Below are positions 24,318-32,759 of a stretch of DNA of 64,000 bases, in pieces. The translations under genes and the position numbers were made by a program. The DNA is taken from NCBI GenBank assembly GCA_017635675.1, contig JAGBLA010000003.1:36901-100900 (forward strand), read 5' to 3'. The stretch is from Ruminiclostridium sp. Lineage in GTDB: Bacteria; Bacillota; Clostridia; Oscillospirales; Ruminococcaceae. Positions within the stretch are counted from its first letter, which is position 1. Every line of letters starts with the position of its first letter. The notes under the pieces were generated by a model. The model was not told the DNA's origin. It made no database searches and saw only the letters and a program-made list of their open reading frames with translations.

Positions 24318-26471
24318 ATGGATATAATCAGTGTAATATCGGAAGAACTGAAAATAAGACAGTCCCAGACCGAGGCGGCTGTGAAGCTCCTCGACGAGGG
24401 CAATACGATACCGTTCATAGCGCGCTACCGCAAGGAGGTCACAGGCTCGCTCGACGACGAGCAGCTCCGCGACCTTTCGGAAAGGCTCACATATCTGCGG
24501 AACCTTGAAAAGCGCAAGGACGAGGTGCGTGCGGCGATAGAGGCGCTCGGCAAGCTCACCGAGGAGATAGAGAACGACCTGTCGGCAGCATCGACTCTCG
24601 CGGCGGTCGAGGATATTTACCGTCCCTACAAGCCCAAGAAAAAGACCCGCGCGGGAATAGCAAAGGAGAAAGGGCTTGAACCGCTTTCGGAGTTCATCTT
24701 CGCACAGTCGAAGGACGACCCGTATGCCGAGGCTGAGAAGTACATCTCGGAGGAAAAGGGTATAGCGTCAGCCGAGGACGCAATGAACGGCGCGCTTGAT
24801 ATAATCGCGGAGAATATTTCCGATGACCCCGAGATACGAAAGATACTGGGCGGGCTTTATGACCGCACGGCGTTCATCGTGTCGGAGAAGGCTAAGGAGG
24901 ATGTCGGGGACAGCGTTTACGAGCTTTACTACGAGCACAGGGAGCCCGCGGCAAAAATGGCGGCGCACCGTATATTGGCGATAGACCGCGGCGAACGCGA
25001 GGGCGTGCTCAAGGTGTCCGTGGAGGTCGATGCGGACAATATGACAGCTACCATAAGGAGCCGCGTGGTAAAGAACAACAGCAAAAACGCAGCACTTGTG
25101 GAGCAGGCTGCCGACGACGCGTACAAGCGCCTTATCCACCCGTCCATAGAGCGCAGGGTGAGGAATGACCTGACGGAAAAGGCGTGCGCCGAGGCTATAA
25201 AGGTGTTCGGAAAAAATCTCCACCAGCTGCTTATGCAGCCTCCTGTAAAGGGATGCGTGACCATGGGCTTTGACCCTGCGTACAGAACGGGCTGCAAGAT
25301 ATCCGTGGTCGCGGCGGACGGCAAGGTGCTTGACAAAACGGTAGTCTATCCTACGCCGCCGCACAACAAGACAGCCGAAGCGAGCCGCAGGCTCACGCAG
25401 CTGATAAAGAAGTACGGCGTGAACGTCATTGCGATAGGCAACGGCACCGCGAGCCATGAAAGCGAGGTCTTCGTGGCTGATATGATACGTGAGCTTGATG
25501 TTCCGGTGAGCTACATGGTGGTATCCGAAGCGGGTGCGTCGGTGTACTCCGCGAGCAAGGCGGGGCAGGAGGAGTTCCCGGATTTCGACGTTACGGAGCG
25601 CAGCGCGGTGTCTATCGCAAGGCGGCTTCAGGATCCGCTTGCGGAGCTTGTGAAGATAGACCCGAAGGCGATAGGCGTCGGGCAGTATCAGCACGATATG
25701 CCCCCCGCACAGCTTTCGGAAGCTCTCGGCGGCGTTGTGGAGGACTGCGTTAATACAGTCGGAGTTGATGTGAACACCGCGTCGGCGGCGCTGCTGTCGT
25801 ATATTGCGGGCATCAACGCGGGCATAGCGAAGAATATAATAGCTTACCGCGAGGAAAACGGCGGGTTCAGGGAGCGCAAAGAGCTTCTTAAAGTCAGCAA
25901 GCTCGGCAAAAAGACGTATGAGCAGTGCGCAGGGTTTCTGCGTGTTCCGGGAGGAAAGGAGCCGCTGGATAACACGGCGGTGCATCCCGAAAGCTATGCG
26001 GCGGCGAGAAAGCTGCTTGAACTCTGCGGGCTTACCGAGTCCGATCTTGCGGGAAAGGAAGCCGCGGCGAAGATAAGCGGCAGGATAAAGGAGCTGGGCA
26101 GGGCAAAGGTCGCGGAAGAGCTCGGAGTGGGCAAGGAAACTCTTGCAGACATGGAGAAGGAGCTCACCAAGCCCGGGCGCGACCCGCGTGACGAGCTGCC
26201 GAAGCCTATGCTGCGCACGGACGTGGTGGACATAAACAGTCTGAAAGAGGGCATGGAGCTTAAAGGCACCGTGCGCAATATCACCAATTTCGGGGCGTTC
26301 GTGGATATCGGAGTTCATCAGGACGGGCTCGTACACATCTCTCAGCTGTCCGACAAATACGTGGCGGACCCCATGTCGGTGGTGAAGGTAGGGGACATCG
26401 TGAATGTGAAGATACTCGGTATAGATGTGAAGAAAAAGCGCATATCCCTCACCATGAAAGGGCTGAACTGA
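24318..26471 (+). CDS. tex: Tex-family RNA-binding protein
   Basis: Cytoplasmic nucleic-acid-binding protein related to Spt6, thought to act in transcription. 717 aa, normal length. Order: N-terminal helical domain, a YqgF-like RNase-H fold around residues 320-450 (MGFDPAYRTGCKISV), helix-hairpin-helix repeats about 490-560 (VNTASAALLSYIAGIN), and a C-terminal S1 RNA-binding domain (GTVRNITNFGAFVDIGVHQDG... ending RISLTMKG). ATG 24318 has GGGAG 9 bases upstream; an in-frame ATG at 24297 lies before that site. Confidence 0.95.
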   Translation: MDIISVISEELKIRQSQTEAAVKLLDEGNTIPFIARYRKEVTGSLDDEQLRDLSERLTYLRNLEKRKDEVRAAIEALGKLTEEIENDLSAASTLAAVEDIYRPYKPKKKTRAGIAKEKGLEPLSEFIFAQSKDDPYAEAEKYISEEKGIASAEDAMNGALDIIAENISDDPEIRKILGGLYDRTAFIVSEKAKEDVGDSVYELYYEHREPAAKMAAHRILAIDRGEREGVLKVSVEVDADNMTATIRSRVVKNNSKNAALVEQAADDAYKRLIHPSIERRVRNDLTEKACAEAIKVFGKNLHQLLMQPPVKGCVTMGFDPAYRTGCKISVVAADGKVLDKTVVYPTPPHNKTAEASRRLTQLIKKYGVNVIAIGNGTASHESEVFVADMIRELDVPVSYMVVSEAGASVYSASKAGQEEFPDFDVTERSAVSIARRLQDPLAELVKIDPKAIGVGQYQHDMPPAQLSEALGGVVEDCVNTVGVDVNTASAALLSYIAGINAGIAKNIIAYREENGGFRERKELLKVSKLGKKTYEQCAGFLRVPGGKEPLDNTAVHPESYAAARKLLELCGLTESDLAGKEAAAKISGRIKELGRAKVAEELGVGKETLADMEKELTKPGRDPRDELPKPMLRTDVVDINSLKEGMELKGTVRNITNFGAFVDIGVHQDGLVHISQLSDKYVADPMSVVKVGDIVNVKILGIDVKKKRISLTMKGLN

Positions 26472-26509
26472 ACGGTAAAGGGCGCGTACAGGATAAAACG
26501 GAGAATGAT

Positions 26510-27865
26510 ATGAACATAATCATAGTGGGCTGCGGCAAGGTCGGACAAACGCTTGCCGAGCTGCTCAATGACGAAGGAAACGACATAACGGTCATAGATA
26601 TGCTGCCCGCGAAGGTAAACGAGACTGCCGCACGGTACGATGTCCTCGGAGTGGTCGGCAACGGCGCTACTCACCTGACCCAGCAGGAGGCGGGGATAAA
26701 GAACGCCGACCTGCTGATAGCGGTGACGGGCTCGGACGAGCTTAATCTGCTGTGCTGCCTTATCGCGAAAAAGGCAGGTAACTGTCACACCATAGCCCGT
26801 GTCAGAAGTCCTCAGTACAGCAGCGAGGCTCCGTATCTCAAAGAGGAGCTCGGTCTTGCAATGGTCATAAACCCCGAGCAGACCGCTGCTGCGGAGATAG
26901 CGCGGGTGCTGCGTTTCCCGTCGGCTATGAAGATAGACACATTCGCCAAGGGCAGGGTAGAGCTTCTGAAATTCAAGCTTCCCGAGGACAGCCCGCTTGA
27001 AGGTCTCGCGGTAAAGGAAATATCCACGAAGCTCCACTGTGACGTGCTTGTCTGCACAGTCGAGCGCGGCGACAACGCATATATCGCAAAGGGCAGCTTC
27101 CGTTTCATGGAAAAGGACGTTATCTCCATAATTGCGTCGCCGAAGAACGCGAGCCACTTTTTCAAGACCATAAAGTACAAGATGAATTCCGTGAAGGACG
27201 TTATGATAGTGGGCGGCGGCAACATCACCCATTATCTGAGCGATATGCTTGACCGCGCGGGTATAGGCGTGAAGATAATCGAGAAGGAGACCGCAAAGTG
27301 CGAGGAGCTTGCGGAAAAGCTCCAGTACGCAACGGTCATAAACGCTGACGCCGTTGATCAGCAGACGCTTTTCGAGGAGGGCATCGAGAACGCGGGAGCG
27401 TTTGTGGCTCTCACCAATCTTGACGAGGAAAACATACTGCTGTCGCTGTTTGCGAAGTCGGTGAACAAAGGGAAGCTGGTCACAAAGGTGAACCGCATAG
27501 ATTTTGACGATGTTATCCGTCACCTTGAGCTTGACACGGTCATCTACCCGAAGAACATCACGGCGGAGACTATCGTGCGGTATGTCCGAGCCATGAAGAA
27601 TACGATAGGGAGCAACGTTGAAACGCTCTACAACATCATAAAGGGAAAGGTCGATGCTGCGGAGTTCATAATCCGCGAGAAGTCGCCCGTGGCGGGAAAG
27701 CCGCTCATGGAGATGAAGCTGAAGCCGAGTGTGCTGGTAGCGTCGATACTGCGCGATAAGAAGGTAATAATCCCGCGCGGCAGCGATACTATCGAGGTGG
27801 GCGATTCGGTCATCATCGTATCCGACTTCGCTCTGCATGACATCGCGGAAATACTTGATATCTGA
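26510..27865 (+). CDS. trkA: Trk potassium system regulatory protein TrkA
   Basis: Peripheral NAD(H)-binding protein that gates the TrkH potassium channel. 451 aa, two RCK modules. Each has a Rossmann nucleotide-binding unit (IIVGCGKVGQTLAELL at residue 2; MIVGGGNITHYLSDML at about 230) followed by a C-terminal RCK-C unit. CGGAGA lies before ATG 26510. trkH follows after 17 bases, so the two are a unit; tex is 38 bases upstream and may share the transcript. Confidence 0.95.
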   Translation: MNIIIVGCGKVGQTLAELLNDEGNDITVIDMLPAKVNETAARYDVLGVVGNGATHLTQQEAGIKNADLLIAVTGSDELNLLCCLIAKKAGNCHTIARVRSPQYSSEAPYLKEELGLAMVINPEQTAAAEIARVLRFPSAMKIDTFAKGRVELLKFKLPEDSPLEGLAVKEISTKLHCDVLVCTVERGDNAYIAKGSFRFMEKDVISIIASPKNASHFFKTIKYKMNSVKDVMIVGGGNITHYLSDMLDRAGIGVKIIEKETAKCEELAEKLQYATVINADAVDQQTLFEEGIENAGAFVALTNLDEENILLSLFAKSVNKGKLVTKVNRIDFDDVIRHLELDTVIYPKNITAETIVRYVRAMKNTIGSNVETLYNIIKGKVDAAEFIIREKSPVAGKPLMEMKLKPSVLVASILRDKKVIIPRGSDTIEVGDSVIIVSDFALHDIAEILDI

Positions 27866-27882
27866 CGGAGAGCTTACGTGCT

Positions 27883-29316
27883 ATGAATTATCGTATGATA
27901 GCGAATATCATCGGCTGGCTGATGATATTTGAAAGTCTGTTCCTTGCCGTGCCGACTATCACGGCAGCAGTGTACTGGGAAAGCGAGTTTTTTGTATTTC
28001 TCGGCACAGCGCTGTTCTGCCTTGCGGCGGGGCTGCTGATAACGCGGAAAAAGCCGGACAGCACGGTGCTGTATTCCCGTGAGGGATTCGTGATAGTTTC
28101 GCTCAGTTGGATAGTTCTGTCGCTGTTCGGCGCAGTGCCTTTCATGCTTTCGGGCGCGATCCCGTCTTTTGTGGACGCTCTGTTTGAGGCTGTATCGGGC
28201 TTTTCCACCACCGGCTCCACTATAATCACTGACGTTGAGGTAATGCCAAAATCCATACTTATGTGGCGGAGCTTCACGCACTGGGTCGGCGGCATGGGCG
28301 TGCTGGTATTCATTATGGCGTTTCTGCCGCTGTCGGGCGGTCAGAATATGCACATCATGAAGGCTGAGTCTCCCGGTCCCTCGGTAGGCAAGCTTGTCCC
28401 CCATGTGAGGACCACGGCGATGCTGCTGTATTCCATATATTTCGTACTTACGTTTGTGATGTTCATAACGCTGCTCATAGGCGGCATGGACGTGTTTGAG
28501 GCTCTCAACACCGCGTTCGCAACAGGTGGTACGGGCGGCATGGGTCTGAAAAACACCAGCATGGGCGGCTATCCGGCGCATATACAGATAATCATAACCG
28601 TGTTCATGGTGCTTTTCGCGGTGAATTTCAATTCCTACTTCTTCATCATTCACGCGAAGCTCAGGGAAGCCTTCACCACCGAGGTGATAACTTTCCTCGG
28701 TATCGCGGCTGTGTCCTCGGCGGTCATCGCGTTCAACATCAACGGCATATACGGAAATCTTTCCGATTCGTTCCGCCACTCCGCGTTCACCGTTGCGTCG
28801 ATAATGTCAACCACGGGATTTTCAACGGAGGACTTCAACCTCTGGCCCGAGCTTTCACGCTCCCTTATCGTCATGCTGATGTTCGTGGGCGGCTGTGCGG
28901 GAAGTACCAGCGGCGGCATCAAGATATCCCGCATACTTATCCTGTTCAAGAGCATGGGAAAAGAGCTTGAACTTCTCGTTCACCCGAAGCAGGTCAAGAA
29001 GATAAACATAGACGGTCACCCCATAGAGCATGAGGTGGTGCGCTCGGTCAACGTGTATATGGTGGGATATGTACTTGTATTCGCGGTGTCAATGGTGATA
29101 CTCGCGTTCGACAACATGGATCTGATAACGAACTTCACCGCCGTAGCGTCCGCGATAAACAACGTAGGTCCGGGTCTGGAGCTTGCAGGCCCCGCATCGA
29201 ATTTCTCCATATTCTCCGATCCGGTGAAACTCGTGCTGATATTCGATATGCTGGCAGGGAGACTTGAACTGTTCCCGATACTGCTTCTTTTCTCACCCAC
29301 CACCTGGAAAAAGTGA
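27883..29316 (+). CDS. trkH: Trk potassium uptake channel TrkH
   Basis: Membrane potassium transporter of the Trk/Ktr/HKT superfamily, 477 aa with about ten membrane segments in four pore repeats. Selectivity-filter regions read VSGFSTTGST, FATGGTGGMG, MSTTGFST and NNVGPGLE, with GGCAGSTSGGIKISR between the third and fourth. TrkA encoded just upstream controls it. ACGGAG precedes the ATG by about 12 bases. The 190 bases after it hold only a weak hairpin and the next gene's promoter. Confidence 0.95.
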   Translation: MNYRMIANIIGWLMIFESLFLAVPTITAAVYWESEFFVFLGTALFCLAAGLLITRKKPDSTVLYSREGFVIVSLSWIVLSLFGAVPFMLSGAIPSFVDALFEAVSGFSTTGSTIITDVEVMPKSILMWRSFTHWVGGMGVLVFIMAFLPLSGGQNMHIMKAESPGPSVGKLVPHVRTTAMLLYSIYFVLTFVMFITLLIGGMDVFEALNTAFATGGTGGMGLKNTSMGGYPAHIQIIITVFMVLFAVNFNSYFFIIHAKLREAFTTEVITFLGIAAVSSAVIAFNINGIYGNLSDSFRHSAFTVASIMSTTGFSTEDFNLWPELSRSLIVMLMFVGGCAGSTSGGIKISRILILFKSMGKELELLVHPKQVKKINIDGHPIEHEVVRSVNVYMVGYVLVFAVSMVILAFDNMDLITNFTAVASAINNVGPGLELAGPASNFSIFSDPVKLVLIFDMLAGRLELFPILLLFSPTTWKK

Positions 29317-29417
29317 ATTTAATACCGCTCCCCGTCAATAAGCATGAAACATCAGGCAATGCTCCTGCTTTTGTGCGGGGATATTTGCGTGATAACGAAA
29401 TTTTTTATCATACCCCC

Positions 29418-29446
29418 TTGAAAATCCACGGGAAATATGGTATGAT
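29418..29446 (+). promoter_or_regulatory. Promoter of the GH31 alpha-xylosidase gene
   Basis: TTGAAA (29418-29423), 17-base spacer, TATGAT (29441-29446). Confidence 0.75.
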
Positions 29447-29458
29447 ATATCCATCGGC

Positions 29459-29470
29459 GTAAACGTTTAC
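29459..29470 (+). promoter_or_regulatory. LacI-family-type operator at the GH31 transcription start
   Basis: Perfect 12-base palindrome GTAAACGTTTAC, 12 bases after the -10 box, so it covers the start region. The central CG and flanking pattern are those of LacI/GalR-family operators. A bound repressor would block transcription. No LacI-type gene is in the window. Confidence 0.75.
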
Positions 29471-29506
29471 ATAAACGACGCAAAAATCGGAAAGGAAACA
29501 AGAATT

Positions 29507-31822
29507 ATGAAATTTTCAGACGGCTTCTGGCTCAACAAACCCGGCTATAATGTAAGCTTCGCAACACAGATGTACGAGATGACCGCTGACGAGCGCTCGG
29601 TCACGGTATTCGCCACAGCGAGCTGGATACAGAACAGGGGAATGACCCTCGGCGGTCCCTGCCTTGAGGTTAAATTCACCTCCACCCTCGAAAACTCCAT
29701 AAAGGTCACGGTTGACCACTACAAGGGTCAGATAAGAAAAAGACCCGCCTTCGAGCTGTACGAGGACGCGGATTTCAAGCCCGTCATCAATAAGCTGGAA
29801 AACGGCGGCTATGAGCTTATCTCGGGGAAAACAAAGGTAGTGATCGGCGGGGTCAAGGGTGCCTGGGACATAAAGTATTACTACGGCGACAAGCTGCTGA
29901 CAAAGCAGGGCTGGCGCACCACAGGCTATATCGAGGAGAGCGTTCAGCGCACCGAGAGCCGTATGCTCGCAAAGCGCGGCGAGAACTTCTACGCCGACAG
30001 CGAGACTTCCGACAATGCGTATATGCGCGATATGTTCAACATTGCCGTTGGCGAGAACATCTACGGTTTCGGCGAAAAGTTCTCCACATTCGTAAAGAAC
30101 GGACAGACCGTTGAGGTCTGGAACAACGACGGCGGCACCTGCACCGAGCAGAGCTACAAGTCTATACCCTTCTATGTGTCGTCGCAGGGCTACGGCTGTT
30201 TCGTGAACCACCCCGAAAAGGTCACATTCGAGGTGGCGAGCGAGACTGTCTCCAAGGTGGCGTTCGCGGTGCAGGGTCAGCACCTTGAATACTTCGTGTT
30301 CGGCGGGGACACCATAGCCGATGTGATAAAGGTATATACTGCGCTTACCGGCAAGCCCGCGCTGCCGCCCGCATACACCTTCGGTCTGTGGCTCACGACA
30401 TCGTTCACCACCGACTACGACGAGAAGACGGTGTCATTCTTCATCGACGAAATGGAGCGCCGCGAAATCCCCCTCGAAGTATTCCATTTCGACTGCTTCT
30501 GGATGAAGGAGTACAACTGGTGCGACCTTACATGGGACACGAATATGTTTGCAGACCCCGCAGCTATGCTAAAGCGGCTCAAAAGCAAGAACGTGGAGAT
30601 ATGCGTGTGGATAAACCCCTATATCTCCCAGCGCTCCTCAATGTTTGACGAGGGCATGGAGAACGGCTATTTCATCAGAAAAAAGGACGGCTCGGTATTC
30701 CAGGCGGATATGTGGCAGCCCGGCATGGCTATCGTGGACTTCACCAACCCAGAAGCGTGCAGCTGGTATGCGGGCAAGCTCAGAAAGCTCTGTGAAATGG
30801 GCGTTGACGCGTTCAAGACCGACTTCGGCGAGCGCATACCCACAAATGTCATTTACTATGACGGCTCCGACCCGTACAAAATGCACAACTACTACACCCA
30901 CCTTTATAATAAGACCGTGTTCAATGTCCTTAAAGAGTATTACGGCGAGAACAAGGCGTGTCTGTTCGCACGTTCGGCGACCGCGGGCGGTCAGCAGTTC
31001 CCCGTACACTGGGGCGGTGACTGCTTCTCGAATTACGAGAGTATGTGGGAGACCATTCGCGGCGGGCTTTCGCTGTGTATGTCGGGCTTCGGATTTTTCA
31101 GCCATGACATCTCGGGATTTGAGGCTACAGGCACCCCCGACCTGTACAAGCGCTGGTCGGCGTTCGGACTTATGTCCACCCACTCCCGTCTGCACGGCAA
31201 CAGCTCCTACCGCGTGCCGTGGAACTTTGACGAGGAGAGCTGCGATGTTGTTCGGCATTTCACAAAACTCAAAGGCAGGCTTATGCCGTATCTGTTCAGA
31301 AATGCGATAGAGACCCACGAAACGGGCGTTCCGATGATGCGCGCAATGGTGGTGGATTACACGAACGACCCCGCCGTGCTGTCTCTGGACAGACAGTATA
31401 TGCTGGGTGACACTCTGCTTGTGGCTCCCGTGTTCAACGAGGAGGGAACGGTTCAGTTCTATCTGCCCGGCAGCGGCGTATGGACGGATATCCAGACCGG
31501 TGAGCAGCTTGAAGGCGGAAAGTGGTACGAGAAGAAGTACGACTACTTCGGTATGCCGCTTTACGCAAAGCCTGATTCGATAATAGCATACGGCGATTTC
31601 AAGCGCAATTTCACCTATGATTATGCTCAGAACGCAAAGCTTGTGATATACGGGCTTGAGGACGGCAAATCAGCAGAGACCGTGATATACGACAGCGAGG
31701 CGAGACCCGTGCTCACCGTCAAGGCTGTGCGAAGCGGCGGCACCATAACCGTCACCGCACAGGGAAACGCGGAAAATATCACTGTCGAAAGCGCTCAGGG
31801 GCTTGACATTGTGCGTGCATAA
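29507..31822 (+). CDS. yicI: Glycoside hydrolase family 31, alpha-xylosidase (YicI type)
   Basis: Removes alpha-linked xylose from the non-reducing end of xyloglucan oligosaccharides. 771 aa, the length of E. coli YicI. N-terminal beta-sandwich (MKFSDGFWLNKPG), then the TIM barrel with nucleophile Asp in FKTDFGERIPT and acid/base Asp in HWGGDCFSNYESM, then two C-terminal beta domains. No signal peptide, so it acts on imported oligosaccharides. Alpha-glucosidase activity is the main alternative; FGERIPT with the YicI-type N-terminus favours xylosidase. Single gene controlled by the upstream palindrome. Confidence 0.92.
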   Translation: MKFSDGFWLNKPGYNVSFATQMYEMTADERSVTVFATASWIQNRGMTLGGPCLEVKFTSTLENSIKVTVDHYKGQIRKRPAFELYEDADFKPVINKLENGGYELISGKTKVVIGGVKGAWDIKYYYGDKLLTKQGWRTTGYIEESVQRTESRMLAKRGENFYADSETSDNAYMRDMFNIAVGENIYGFGEKFSTFVKNGQTVEVWNNDGGTCTEQSYKSIPFYVSSQGYGCFVNHPEKVTFEVASETVSKVAFAVQGQHLEYFVFGGDTIADVIKVYTALTGKPALPPAYTFGLWLTTSFTTDYDEKTVSFFIDEMERREIPLEVFHFDCFWMKEYNWCDLTWDTNMFADPAAMLKRLKSKNVEICVWINPYISQRSSMFDEGMENGYFIRKKDGSVFQADMWQPGMAIVDFTNPEACSWYAGKLRKLCEMGVDAFKTDFGERIPTNVIYYDGSDPYKMHNYYTHLYNKTVFNVLKEYYGENKACLFARSATAGGQQFPVHWGGDCFSNYESMWETIRGGLSLCMSGFGFFSHDISGFEATGTPDLYKRWSAFGLMSTHSRLHGNSSYRVPWNFDEESCDVVRHFTKLKGRLMPYLFRNAIETHETGVPMMRAMVVDYTNDPAVLSLDRQYMLGDTLLVAPVFNEEGTVQFYLPGSGVWTDIQTGEQLEGGKWYEKKYDYFGMPLYAKPDSIIAYGDFKRNFTYDYAQNAKLVIYGLEDGKSAETVIYDSEARPVLTVKAVRSGGTITVTAQGNAENITVESAQGLDIVRA

Positions 31823-31831
31823 GAGTATAAT
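31803..31831 (+). promoter_or_regulatory. Promoter of the aquaporin gene, inside the end of the GH31 gene
   Basis: TTGACA (31803-31808), 17-base spacer, TATAAT (31826-31831), overlapping the last codons of the alpha-xylosidase gene. Confidence 0.8.
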
Positions 31832-31834
31832 ACA

Positions 31835-31881
31835 TGTGTGGGTCATCTGCGGAGAGCGGATGACCCGCACAAAATTTTTTT
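31835..31881 (+). terminator. Terminator-like hairpin in the aquaporin leader
   Basis: A 16-bp stem (TGTGTGGGTCATCTGC, 31835-31850, with GCGGATGACCCGCACA, 31856-31871; G-U pairs only) and a 5-base loop, then AAA and seven T. It starts 3 bases after the -10 box, so it ends the alpha-xylosidase transcript and also forms the 5' end of the aquaporin transcript, where it may attenuate or stabilise the mRNA. Confidence 0.75.
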
Positions 31882-31893
31882 GGAGGTATTCAA

Positions 31894-32580
31894 ATGAAAA
31901 AGTATATTGCGGAATTTATCGGCACCTGTGTGCTGGTAACGCTGGGCTGCGGCACAGCGATGCTGGTAGGCTGCGATGCCGCTAACGGCGGAGGATATAT
32001 CCTCACGGCGCTGGCGTTCGGACTTGTCATCGTCGGTATGGCTTACAGCGTAGGCAACATCTCCGGCTGTCACATCAACCCTGCGGTATCGCTGGGCGTG
32101 CTGATAAGCGGCGGCATGGATGTCAAGGACTTCATTGGTTACATCATCGCTCAGTGTCTCGGTGCTTTCGCAGGCTCGGGCATACTCGCGGCGATATTCG
32201 GTCTCGGCGGAGTTGAGGACAAGACAGGCGGCTTCGGCGCTAACGGTCTCGGCGGCGTGAATGAGAATGCCATAGCAGGACTTATAGTTGAGGTCGTGCT
32301 CACGTTCATCTTCGTATTCGCTATCCTTGGCGTAACTTCCAAGAAGGGCGGTCACGGTTCTTTCGGCGGACTTGTCATCGGTCTTACCCTTACTCTCGTA
32401 CATATCCTCGGCATCGGTCTTACCGGAACCTCCGTAAACCCTGCCCGCAGCATAGCTCCCGCTGTATTTGCGGCTATCAACGGCAACGGTGCTCCTCTTG
32501 CGGCTCTCTGGGTATTTATCGTAGGTCCCCTCGTTGGTGCGGCAATAGCTGCCGCAGCTTACAAGGCACTTGAAAAGTAA
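31894..32580 (+). CDS. Aquaporin (AqpZ type) of the MIP family
   Basis: Membrane water channel, 228 aa, six membrane segments and two half-helices with NPA motifs: SGCHINPAVSLG and GTSVNPARSIAP. The residue after NPAR is Ser; glycerol facilitators have Asp there, so water channel is more likely than GlpF. The loop between segments 3 and 4 (FGLGGVEDKTGGFGANGLGG) is Gly-rich. TGGAGG lies 7 bases before the ATG. Own promoter at 31803-31831; own terminator downstream. Confidence 0.92.
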   Translation: MKKYIAEFIGTCVLVTLGCGTAMLVGCDAANGGGYILTALAFGLVIVGMAYSVGNISGCHINPAVSLGVLISGGMDVKDFIGYIIAQCLGAFAGSGILAAIFGLGGVEDKTGGFGANGLGGVNENAIAGLIVEVVLTFIFVFAILGVTSKKGGHGSFGGLVIGLTLTLVHILGIGLTGTSVNPARSIAPAVFAAINGNGAPLAALWVFIVGPLVGAAIAAAAYKALEK

Positions 32581-32604
32581 GCTCCTAAAACAGAAAATGA
32601 ACCG

Positions 32605-32640
32605 AAAGCCGGACGATGTGAACTATTCGCCCGGCTTTTG
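32605..32640 (+). terminator. Intrinsic terminator of the aquaporin gene
   Basis: Stem AAAGCCGG (32605-32612) with CCGGCTTTT (32631-32639), loop of 18. Confidence 0.75.
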
Positions 32641-32670
32641 ATATATTTATCACAAATAATTCACATTAGC

Positions 32671-32702
32671 TTTAAGTTGTTTTAAGGTTCGCGGGCTATA
32701 AT
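32671..32702 (+). promoter_or_regulatory. Promoter with TTTAAG direct repeats before the carbohydrate-binding lipoprotein
   Basis: TATAAT at 32697-32702 has no good -35 box. Instead TTTAAG occurs twice, at 32671-32676 and 32681-32686, one helical turn apart across the -35 region. This pattern fits activation by an OmpR-family response regulator. Confidence 0.55.
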
Positions 32703-32759
32703 ATAGTCAAAGCAAAGGCAAAGAGCCGGAAACATACCGGACAGAGCAAGGAGGACATT

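Noticed and set aside
24768-26336. A 522-residue open frame on the minus strand inside tex, and a 498-residue one inside trkA (26342-27838)
   Set aside because: Both are antisense to genes with clear family motifs, are rich in His/Arg/Leu as expected from shadow frames of GC-rich codons, and have no ribosome binding site.
29317-29417. Possible terminator or small RNA after trkH
   Set aside because: Only CCCCG/CGGGG arms about 45 bases apart with a small inner AGCAT/ATGCT pair and no T run; too weak to call.
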